Made by a program: the position numbers and the translations under genes
Part shown: piece by piece, positions 1 through 9,702 of the stretch
How the letters are laid out: each line of letters starts with the position of its first letter
Position numbering within the stretch: the stretch's first letter is position 1
The notes under the pieces: model-generated
Told to the model about the DNA's origin: nothing
The model's database searches: none
Seen by the model: only the letters and a program-made list of their open reading frames with translations
Source: Welwitschia mirabilis
Taxonomy: Eukaryota > Gnetophyta > Gnetopsida > Welwitschiales
DNA: 51,275 bases
Direction: 5' to 3'
NCBI GenBank assembly: GCA_051453625.1
Contig: JBOZIK010000001.1
Span: 251,131,214 to 251,182,488, forward strand

Positions 1-295
1 TTTGAAGTACTAGTGATGTGATAGTTGGCTTGACTTTGATAAGACTAATGAGGTGACTAGGAGATAAGTAGTGACACTGATAAGCAAACAAAATAATAAA
101 GTAAACCATATGAAATTTATTATGACTCCAGAGCAAAACTAAAGATATAAGGGCACATCACGCTACTGATAAGGCAAGCACTAGTGATCTTATATCAATA
201 CATTGTTAACATCAATAGTAAAATATGTAAAAGAATTAATTAAAAATATAATGGGATGCCACACTATTAACAAGGTCGGTCCTAGTAACCCTAGA

Positions 296-395
296 NNNNN
301 NNNNNNNNNNNNNNNNNNNNNNNNNNNNNNNNNNNNNNNNNNNNNNNNNNNNNNNNNNNNNNNNNNNNNNNNNNNNNNNNNNNNNNNNNNNNNNN
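296..395. other. Assembly gap (100 N) between identical 47-bp flanks
   Basis: Exactly 100 N. The 47 bases before the gap (249-295) and the 47 bases after it (396-442) are identical, so the contigs probably overlap and the gap is likely artificial. Confidence 0.95.
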
Positions 396-644
396 TAATG
401 GGATGCCACACTATTAACAAGGTCGGTCCTAGTAACCCTAGATTGATATAATATCAACATCAGTAATCGAAAAAGTAAAAGTATTAGTCAGAAACATAAG
501 GGATTATCACATTGCTAAGAATGAAGGCCTTAATGACTCTATATTAATACAACATTAACATCAACAGTTAATGTAGCCAAAGGATCCATAAAAAAATATA
601 AGAGAGCTCCACACTAATAACATGATAGGTCCTAGTAATACTTT

Positions 645-756
645 NNNNNNNNNNNNNNNNNNNNNNNNNNNNNNNNNNNNNNNNNNNNNNNNNNNNNNNN
701 NNNNNNNNNNNNNNNNNNNNNNNNNNNNNNNNNNNNNNNNNNNNNNNNNNNNNNNN
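645..756. other. Assembly gap (112 N)
   Basis: A run of 112 N inside the ~100-bp tandem array. The flanks are not duplicates of each other. About one repeat unit is missing if the size is right. Confidence 0.95.
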
Positions 757-1559
757 GAAAACCTAAGCAATTTAGAAGGCCAAATGCTAAAACCAATCAT
801 ACAAGGAAGCATACACTACTAACATGGCAACTAAAAATAGTTACACAATAAAGTAATGATTACCTAAGCAGTTAAATAGGTCAAACACTCAAGCAAAATT
901 ATAAGGGAGCATCACACTATTAACATGATATCTTGAAATAGTTCTGTAATAATGCAATACTAGTCTAAGTAGTCAAGTAAGTCAAATACTAAATAATAAT
1001 TATAATGGAATGTTACACTACTGATATAACACCTTAAAATTATTATATAATGATGTAGTGCTAATCTAAGTAGTCAAGGAAGTCAAAGACTCAAGTAGAA
1101 TTATAAGAGGATGTGACACTACTGACATGGAATGTTAAAACAATTTCATTATGTGTAGTACTATGTAATACTTAGCCAAATAATTAAGAAAGTTAAATAC
1201 CCAAGAAGAATTATAAGGAATGTTACACCACTAACATGACATATCAAAACAATTCCAAAATGATGTGATACTAACCTAAGAGTTAAAGAAACCAAATACT
1301 CAAGAAGAATTATAAGGAATGCTACACTACTAACATGGCAACTCAAAACAATTTTAGAATGATGTAATGCTAAGCTAAGTGATCAAAGAGGTTAAATACT
1401 CAAGAAGAATTAGAAGGAGATATCACACTACTAACATGGCATCTCAAAATAGTTCTATAATTATGTAATAATAACCTAAGAAGTCAAAGAGGTTAAATAC
1501 TTAAAAAAATTATAAGGAAATACCTCGATACTAACATAGTAGTTACACAAAATCATCAA

Positions 1560-2650
1560 ATTATGTAAAGTTAACATGAGCAATTCATAAGATCAATTAG
1601 TCAACCAAAAATATAAGGTAATGTTACATTACTAATATGGAAATACTAGATAGTCACAGATGAATTAAAAATAACCTACATAGCCTAAGAATTTAAATAG
1701 TCAACTAGAATTATAAAGGGGCATTAACTACTAATATAACAACTCTATAGAATTATTGAATCATGTAAAGTTAACATAAGAAATTTATAAGGCCAATTAG
1801 TTAACTAGAAATATAGGAGACACCACACTACTAACATTGCAATACTAAATAGTTACGAAATGATGTAAAGCTAACCTGAGTATCTTAAGATGTTAGATGA
1901 TTAATAGAATTATAAGGGGATGTCACAACATTGATGTAATGGCCTTAGATAATCATAAAGAGGTGAAAATTAGACATAAGAGATCTATGATATAAAATAA
2001 CCAATCACCATTTTAAGGGGGCACAAAACTATTGTCATCATGATGACATCATCAAGTTTACACTCTAAGTGGAATCTACTAGAAGTAAACACAGAGATGA
2101 CATAAGTATTTTATTAATAAAACTTAAAATATCTTTAATTAACTCCTAAACTATAATATAATAACTATGTTATTTAGCTTATAAAGGATGGAATACTAGT
2201 AGCAATGAGGTTCAAATGGCCCCTTGATAATTTATACATTAGTAAACCATGGAATATTATATAAAGGCTTACATCCATTCTTTATAATAATAAAGAATGA
2301 AGAAGTTCAAAAGAATCAAAGACTAATTATGTACATTTCAAGACTTTACAAAAAATTGTAAAAGATAAACTTAACTCTATCCTTAGAACTCTAAGGGAAT
2401 GATCATGAAGGTAGTCAATTAGAGAATTCCAATTATAATCTAATAATCCTTCTAAGCACAAAATGAAAAGATACAAAATTTAGAAAACTCTTCTCAATCC
2501 TTTAAATAATAAGTTGAAAAAGAATTTAATAGATAAGTATAGCAATGCCATATTCATAGCTCTACTCCAAACACTAAATATAACATCATTGAAGATTAAG
2601 ACATGCAGGAATATTTGAAGAAGATTCAAATTCACATATATGCTAGTACG
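1560..2650 (+). repeat. Long direct repeat, copy 1 (LTR-like)
   Basis: This ~1.05-kb stretch recurs in the same orientation at about 4105-5145 with moderate divergence. Shared landmarks include 'GCAATGAGGTTCAAATG' (2203 and 4690), 'GTAAACCATGGAA' and 'ATGAAAAGATACAAA'. The left part holds the last units of the ~100-bp array. The two copies flank the gag/protease/RT remnant as LTRs would. However, I could not define TG...CA ends or a primer-binding site, and the shared region may include leader or gag start as well as LTR. Confidence 0.65.
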
Positions 2651-3090
2651 CTAGGATCTTTCAAGGAAGTGCTAGAATGGTTACAGTATATGAAAAACCA
2701 TTTTACGCTAAAGAACATTGAGAATAATTTATGTAGTTAATATGATGTAATGTTCCTCATAGAAGATGCTACAGCTTGATGAAGTTGCCTAAGCACAATA
2801 ACAAAAGATTGGATTGTATGAATAGAATTTATAAAGGTATTTAATAAGGATTTTGTTTCTGATTACTTTGTTAAAAATAGAAGGATGTAGGTTAAGTCTT
2901 GAGACTAGGAAAAAAGAGTCTTAATAAACATTGGGAAGAATTTCAAAATATACAAAAATTCCAAACTCAATACAATCTAGAAGAATTTGCTAATGATTTT
3001 ATTGGTACTCTTTCATCTCAATTAAGAAAGATCATTTATCCATTATATCCTAAGTATCCACATGAATCACACAAAAATACAAAATATTAG
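2650..3090 (+). pseudogene. Decayed retroelement gag-like region
   Basis: Conceptual translation gives gag-like pieces such as EVLEWLQYMKNHF near 2670 and, at 2930-3040, HWEEFQNIQKFQTQYN followed by LEEFANDFIGTLSSQL. The combination of a 'W..M..HF' start and a later helical 'F..L..' segment resembles Ty3-type capsid proteins. Several stops and frame changes interrupt it. The call rests mainly on position, just upstream of a recognisable Ty3 protease on the same strand. It is not functional. Confidence 0.4.
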
Positions 3091-3404
3091 ATGAAGGTAA
3101 AATAATGAACTCTAATAATGGCTTAAACGATAACAAGATTTACCTAATAAGCAAGACCATAGGACCCTTAACTTTAGCCTAGCCCATTATTTAAAATCAT
3201 ATAGCAATAATTTTTCACCATTATATAAATAAGGGTCACAATTAAGAATTTTTCTTACAAGAATAAAGACACAAATCCTAGTTAGTTGACTACAGCATAA
3301 GGAAAGCAACAACCAAGAAAGAGATTATTTACCAATTCTAAATAGGTTTTGTGTGAAATAAATTTTGTATAATTAAACTTAAAGGATTTTTACAAAGTAT
3401 ATTT

Positions 3405-3719
3405 ATTGTATTTCTCATAGATAGTACTACTACTAATAATTTCGTTTCCCTTAAGATTACAATTCACTTTGAAGACAAAATTATTAGGGAACCAACTTTT
3501 AAAGTAGAAGTTGTACAGAGTAAAATGATCACACAATTGGATCATTATGTACATTTAACTTTTATAATTAATGTCTACATTTTACTAATAAATTTTATGT
3601 CTCTAATATTAAAAAAATATGATGCAATTCTAAGGATGTCCTCACTAGGTAAGCATGATGTTAAAGCATCAAAGAGAAGATCATCCTTATTCTATCTTCA
3701 TTTAGAGGATAAATCTTAA
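3405..3719 (+). pseudogene. Decayed Ty3/gypsy aspartic protease
   Basis: An open frame of 104 codons contains FLIDSTTTNNFVS, matching the Ty3 retropepsin signature 'LIDSGATHNFIS', and about 70 residues later YDAILRMSSLGKHDV, matching the family's 'YDAILGMPWL..H.V' flap/C-terminal block. The active-site triad D-S-G reads D-S-T, so catalysis would be lost. No ATG is expected, because this domain is normally part of a gag-pol polyprotein. The RT remnant 140 bp downstream is in another frame. Homology to the Ty3/gypsy superfamily is clear; the lineage within it is not. Confidence 0.75.
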
Positions 3720-3858
3720 AAGGGGAGGAGAGAAGAAAGTAGATTGTATTCATCACAAATAAATAAATAAATAAAGCCATGGAGGTAAATTAATTATTCT
3801 ATGTCATGGTAACAAAAGAAGAAGAAGTACAATGGCCTACTAAGTTATATGAATTCAG

Positions 3859-4080
3859 GAAATATTTGAGGATAAATTTAGATTACCATCAAAGAGAAAA
3901 GCTGAATATACAATTGACCTCTTACTAGGAGCATAGCCTATCTCTCAAGCTCTGTAAGCATTCTCAGTCATTGAAATCAAAGAACGAAAATTGTAGATTC
4001 AACAGTTAGTAGATGAAGGCAAAATCAGGTCTAGTGTATTATATTAGGGAGCCTCGATCTTAATTGATAAGAAGAGCAAT
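3859..4080 (+). pseudogene. Decayed Ty3/gypsy reverse transcriptase, N-terminal piece
   Basis: One continuous frame of 74 codons with four internal stops reads EIFEDKFRLPSKRKAEYTID, then LLLGA-stop-PISQAL, then a segment containing VDEGKIRSSV and a final GASILIDKKSN. This follows the conserved start of Ty3 RT: 'LP..R..EFTIDL.PG..PIS..PYRM', then 'ELL..GFIRPS.SPWGAPVLFVKKKD'. It stops where the palm domain should continue, and array-type repeat sequence begins about 30 bp later. The rest of pol is therefore deleted here. Confidence 0.8.
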
Positions 4081-4104
4081 AAATCTATATAGGATTCTTG
4101 AATG

Positions 4105-5145
4105 GTGAAAAGTTGACATGAGTAGTTCATAAGGTCAATTAATCAATCAAAAATACAAGTAGACATTACACCACTAACATGATAATATTAGATAGTCACA
4201 AAGTGATGTAAAGCTAACCTAAGCAGCATAGTAGGTTAAATGATCAACTAGAATTGGGCATCACACAACTAATGTATTAGCCCTAGATAACCATAGGTAG
4301 GTGTAGATCAGACATAAGTAATCTATGATGTCAAATGACTAACCACAATTTGAAGGGGATGTAGCACTATTCTCATCATGATAGCATCATCAAGTTTACA
4401 ATCCATGTAGGATCCATTAAGAGCAATCATAGATATGAAATAAGTATTTTATTGATAATACTTAAAAGCTCTTTACTAAATTTTAGTTCTCTCTCTCTCT
4501 CNNNNNNNNNNNNNNNNNNNNNNNNNNNNNNNNNNNNNNNNNNNNNNNNNNNNNNNNNNNNNNNNNNNNNNNNTATATAATTTACAATATTAATCATATG
4601 CAAAATAAGGAAGTAGTTAGACAATTTTAACTCTAAAAATTGTTATATTAACTAAATTATTTAGCCTATAAAAAGTATAATACCAATAGCAATGAGGTTC
4701 AAATGACCCCTCGATAACATATACATTGGTAAACCATGGAAGATCACATAAATACTTATATCAATGCTTTACAGTACTAGATTGAAGAAGTTCAACAATG
4801 ATCAAAGAAAAATTATGTGAATGTTAAGGATTCATTAAAAAATTACAAATGATAAACTTAACCCTATCCTTAGAGTTCTTAAGGAAGATCATGAAAGCAA
4901 TCAATCAAAGAACTCCAATCACAAGTCTAACAACCCCTCTAAGCATAAAATGAAAAGATACAAAGTTTAGAAAAGAACTCTTCATAATCCTTACAATAAC
5001 AAGCAAGAGAGGAAGTTAATAGGAAATTATAGTAGTGCCATATTTATAGCCTACCTTTAAATATTAAATACAACATCATGAAAGATGGAGACATGCAAGA
5101 ACATGTAAAGAAGGTTAAAATTCAGATGTATGTTGGTACTCACTC
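4105..5145 (+). repeat. Long direct repeat, copy 2 (LTR-like)
   Basis: Second copy of the 1560-2650 segment, starting directly after the RT remnant. It includes two to three ~100-bp array units (4109-4390), then the same unique sequence as 2160-2650. It is interrupted by a (CT)n run and an N gap at 4487-4573. Homology to copy 1 ends near 'GTTGGTAC' (about 5140). Confidence 0.65.
4487..4573. repeat. (CT)n microsatellite and 72-N gap
   Basis: A (TC) run at 4487-4501 leads into 72 N (4502-4573). The gap most likely reflects failure to assemble through the microsatellite. Confidence 0.9.
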
Positions 5146-5149
5146 CTAT

Positions 5150-6427
5150 AATTTTAATCTATCAAGGCATTAATTTTAATAAACACATAAATAAAAGACA
5201 AAAAATAGCTTTTTAATGCGCATTTATATACAAATTCCTTAAGAATAGATTTGTAATTATTTTAAAGACATTTATTAAAAGAAACCCTTAATGATAAGGT
5301 ATTTCCAAATAAATGACTTAAAAGATGGCTAATAAGGCATTTATAATTAAATACCTTAAAATTAAGATTTACTTGTAGAATCATGAAGAGCTATTATTGC
5401 CCTAATGCTTATACAAAGAGAAGAAATGCATCACCGAAGGAAGAAACTGAGTGATATGGAACAGTTTTCCCTAGGTAATGCTTAAGCAAAATCCTGGAAA
5501 GAAATTTTGATCTTGATGAAACTACTTGATTTAGATTATTAGGAAGCTTGGGAAAACCCAACTAAAAACCTGAGTTCAATTCTTTCTCTTGCAGAAGACA
5601 CGCAAACTAAACCAAACTTATTTTTGCACTCCAAGTCATTGGCATATAATCAGCCAAGAACAAATGCCAACTACCTTTGAGTTTTTAGGAATAGATTCCT
5701 CTTGGGTACATTTATTCTCAGCATTGTTGCATTCCTATAGTATCTCTCTACAACCCCATCCCAAAGATACTAGTCAAAGCAGTGCCCAAAGAGTAGGGAA
5801 GAAATCTCACTTTCCTAAAGAGAAAAAGAGGGTTACTATAGAAAGTTAAAGAGCTAACAATCGGAATTGATACATGTCTAATGTGATGGAAATTCTCATT
5901 TTACCATATATGCTTATTATTTTTCACAACATCGTGTATTTATATAATTGCCTATGCATCCAATGTTATTTCCTATTTATAACCCTGCAATTTTCGTTTA
6001 CTTCATATGTTGTGTAGGGTCTTATATCCACTTTTCTATGTTCCCTATTTGTTTTACTTGTGGCTTATATTATCACATTCATTTTAATTTCTAGTCCTCC
6101 CATGATACTCTAATATTCCCTCTCCTGATTCCAATTAAAAAATTAAACATTATATTTTCATTAATTTATTTTGCTTTGGAAAAGCGTTTTGGTGTGCAAG
6201 CTGTTCTCGGTTGCAGTTGGAAATCTTCAGATGAATTTCGTGTGAAGCATCAACCGCAATGGATACAGCTATGTATCAAAACCTTTGGCACTACTTATTA
6301 AATGAGAAGTTACTAAACTTTATCAGCTTTATGGGCTGAAAAATATTTGTGTGTGGGTTCTTATAATATTGTTGGGAGGAGGTATTCTGGTTATTATAGT
6401 TGTGTGTGGGTTCTTATAATATTTTTG
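5150..6427. other. Intergenic, no firm gene; one possible exon
   Basis: Mostly AT-rich sequence without recognisable domains. Within it, 5595-5849 is an 84-codon open frame preceded by a strong plant 3' splice-site match (pyrimidine tract then TTGCAG at 5589-5594) and ending in a basic, Lys-rich tail and a stop. I do not recognise the protein and see no partner exons. A 22-bp direct repeat with core GTGTGTGGGTTCTTATAAT lies at about 6349-6370 and 6401-6422. Confidence 0.4.
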
Positions 6428-6927
6428 CAGAGCCAATTCAAATCCAAAGCCTAAGTATTCATACCTTAATTCACAGCCATTAACATCGATGCCTTCCACG
6501 ATAGCACCGACTTCCACATAAGAATCTGGAGGACGAAGTTCCAGGAGCTCAGCATCCCGCTCTTCCAGCACTGCATCGATGTTATCAGCGGATGCCTCAG
6601 CAATGCTGGTTTCACCACGTTGGAAAGTGACGAGGTACTTTTGGTCGGTGGATCCACCTGAATCACAAAAAATCCAGTGTCTTCTTTAGGCATCCTTCAA
6701 CAGGTGACCACTCTCAACGATGCTGAACACCAAAGAGGCAGTAACTACATGCGCAGTGCTAATAGGAACGTCGCTTAACAAAGAGCATGGTGATCCAATT
6801 TACAGAATAAAGATTTTTCTGATTTTGTGTTTCGATTCACTAATAGTGGCAACTAAGGCAAAGAGGAGGTCTCATGTAATAGCAGCTTCAAGAAAAGAAG
6901 AAGAAGGGCCAATCTTAAATACCATGT
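6428..6927 (-). pseudogene. Exon-like fragment of an unidentified host gene
   Basis: On the minus strand one frame runs through this stretch with three stops in the upstream half. The clean part (6428-6657, 76 codons) is protein-like: acidic, GC-richer than its surroundings, and containing QKYLVTFQRGETSIAEAS, DAVLEERDAELLELRPPDSY and VEVGAIVEGIDVNGCELRY. It is preceded by a good acceptor (T-rich tract and CAG at 6660-6658). Upstream in the same frame lies SDVPISTAHVVTASLVF followed by SIVESGHLLKDA. I do not recognise the family and give no function. The stops and the absence of other exons favour a captured or broken gene copy. An intact short exon of a gene outside the window is also possible. 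Confidence 0.4.
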
Positions 6928-6929
6928 AA

Positions 6930-9682
6930 TAAAATCACAAACCAATTAGACATGCAAAATTTAGTCATAACATCTAGTGTGCTTTTCTCCTATTTAGAAT
7001 AAAAAAAGGCAAAATTTAATCGTAACATCTAGCCTGAAATAAACAAGGTATTGAAAAGGTAAACAAGTATAGAAACTTGCAAGAGAAGATTAGGAGAATA
7101 AAAAGCTGGACAGTTCCAAATTTTTATTTGCAAAAGTAAACAAAGTGAGTGCTGAGCTGAGCAAGAGAAGAAAGGAGAACAACAACCTAGAGATGTGGGT
7201 GATGTGGCCTTCCATGAAGTTATACTTATGCAGACTGAGCTAAAACCACTTGGATAAATCTTCTTAAGGACATTAATGTGAAGATTGAAGCCACTCATCA
7301 TAGAATTCAAACCCTTAAAGAATCAAGAAGAAGATTCTCTCTTGACTATGCCATACAATATGTTAAAGTCTTAAGCCATCAATGAGGGTATCCAAAACTA
7401 GAACTCAAATTACTTCACAGAATTTATAGGGTTACGGAGCTTGCAAAGCTCCAATTCAAGGAATGAACACTTGGGTTCTATTTTTCCTTCACCTAATCCA
7501 TGCATTAGTACCCATTTACCACTATACAATTATAATTTCATGTATCTTAACTTTTTCGTACATGACTATGAGATTGACAGGAGTAGGACATCAATTTATG
7601 CAAAGTAGGAAGAACCATTTACAGAATAGAAGAAGTGCGATCTTTGGATGTTTATGTTATTCTTGCACTAATTTCAGAATTAGGATTTCCAGGTGCGAGG
7701 CATTGTGGTACTAACTCCAGTCCAAATAATCAATTAAATATCTCTAGGTGCTAATAGTATTTGATAAATGGGTTGCTTACAGAATCTATGCATGTAACTA
7801 TTGTTAAGGACACTACTCCTCTGATAAGCAATAATAATAGTAGTAGGATTATTAGATGGTAATGAAGTTTTAACTAAATCTTGTAAATGCAACCCTGCTT
7901 CTCCCATAATCTATTTATTATTTCTTCTTCTGCTCTAAATAATCTTGCAAATTTTATTTGAAAAAGTTGGATGAAAATGAGATATGTAGTGTTTTAGAAT
8001 TTTTAGCTTTCCCACATTTAGTGCCTGTTTATTTCTCCACTAGAGTATATGGAATGAGGGTGTCCCTAATGCTTAGCTTATGTAATATAATTTGATTTTA
8101 GGATCTATAAACATCCTTAGGTATTAACATTTATGGCCTAGTATAAGCTAATATTTAAAGTTGGGTCTACTAGGAAGAACTTGGACTCAATATACATTAA
8201 CTCTGGAATTTCCAAAATACCAATAAATACACTTGTTGCCTAAGAAAAGGATTACAAATCCAAATAAAAAAGTGAATCTTTACTAACTCTCAAAGCATAA
8301 TTTTCAACAAGCATTATTAGCTTCCAATTAATGCTACTAAGACCATCATTTAGCACATAAATACAAGAATAGTGAGAATCCTAAGCATCACTCTAGTTAT
8401 TAATGGCTTTTCAAGACTGAGATGGGACAAAAAGATACAAGTTACATGAATTTGAAATGACATTGGTCTAAATAAAACTTTTCTTACAAGATCTAGAGTT
8501 ATCTCTTATCCACTATGTTTCATAATTACTAGCTTCAATGCATTGTAAAACCTTGTCCTTCCTTGAAATCTTATGCACTTTTGACTTAGATGCATCTAAA
8601 CTTGAGATTGATGCATCTGACTTTTAACCATAAATAGCCAATTAAGATGTAACATCTACATTTTTTAGCCAAAAACTTCAAATGTTACTCAATTACCAAA
8701 ATGCAACAACCTCAACATTTACTAGCAAAACTATGCATTAATTAAAAATTATCATGTTCAAAATTAAAATTAGAGTACCTTTCTAACTAGAAACACGTAG
8801 GTTTAATCCCAAAGGGTATAGATTAAGATTAGATTTATAAAAATACCACCATAAAGTCAAGTTTTAAGTTGTTTCTTGATTAAATGATAACTGTGGAATC
8901 TGAAGAGGCTAAAACAAGGACTTAGACAATTTGCAAATGGTTGCATCTATTGAAAAACTATTTTTACCTCTTAAAATACATCAAAATTACTCTCTATTAG
9001 AATGTTTACATAAGAGCCATAAAAACTTGCAATAATAATAAAATAACCTTACAAGTTAAAATTTAAGAGATGGTTTACAAATCTAGTCTTAACATGAATT
9101 AAAAATACATAAAGCATAAATAAGCAAATAATAGAAATAGCTCATGTTAACAGAAGCAAGAATTCCTTCATCAATGACCAAAATTCATGCTAACATGGTA
9201 TAAGAACTATGACATCATCACAGTTCCCTGTATGGCCGAAGTAGTGAAAAGGTAGGAAGGAAGATGGCCAAACCCTAAGGAATATAGCCAAGATATAGGA
9301 ATAAACAAAAATCCATGAGATACATCCCATGCTAGAATATGTAGTACAAGAAATAAGACTTTGGAATCCATTTATTAATAATTAATTTAGCTATCAGTAA
9401 TATAAAATAGTATTCCAAGTTTTAATAACCCAAGAATGTACTACTACAAGGTTGTCAATAATGCTCATATGTCTAGAGGTTCATTCCTATGGCTAATAGG
9501 AAACCTTCATATGAGATAAACCCTTTAAAGCTACATAGACATCCTACTATACCCAACTAGATGAGTCATAAGCATACTGTAGTCACCCTGTTTGCTCTGA
9601 CAATGCACTCCCATGGCCAATGGGAGCCCTTCAGATGGCCTAGCACCTGAAGCCATATAATTTAATTATGTGGCTAGTTTTA
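6930..9682. other. Intergenic, no recognisable gene
   Basis: AT-rich sequence with only short random frames (for example 7463-7714 plus and 7029-7310 minus), none with a domain I recognise. A diverged pair of ~140-bp units lies near 9450-9670, each centred on a short 'CCTATGGCTAATAGG' or 'CCCATGGCCAATGGG' motif. Confidence 0.6.
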
Positions 9683-9702
9683 NNNNNNNNNNNNNNNNNN
9701 NN
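9683..9702. other. Assembly gap (20 N)
   Basis: A run of 20 N in AT-rich intergenic sequence. Confidence 0.95.

Larger units (their letters stand above)
1..2100. repeat. Diverged ~100-bp tandem repeat array (about 20 copies)
   Basis: The stretch repeats a ~100-bp unit. Recurring landmarks are 'ACACTACTAACATGG'-like blocks (near 160, 260, 404, 506, 607, 812, 914, 1014, 1116, 1223, 1322, 1425, 1528, 1627, 1728, 1824, 1924 and 2020) and 'CAAGAAGAATTATAAGGA'-like blocks (for example 1202, 1301, 1401). Spacing between landmarks is 96-104 bp. Copies differ by many substitutions, so the array is old. It has no coding potential. A few more copies lie at 4109-4390 inside the second copy of a long direct repeat, which suggests the array belongs to an LTR or 5' region of a retroelement rather than to a free satellite. 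Confidence 0.75.

Noticed and set aside
6770-6830. 'VPISTAH' resembling the 'PISTTH' motif of phosphate permeases
   Set aside because: The match is a few residues long and the neighbouring sequence does not fit that membrane protein family.
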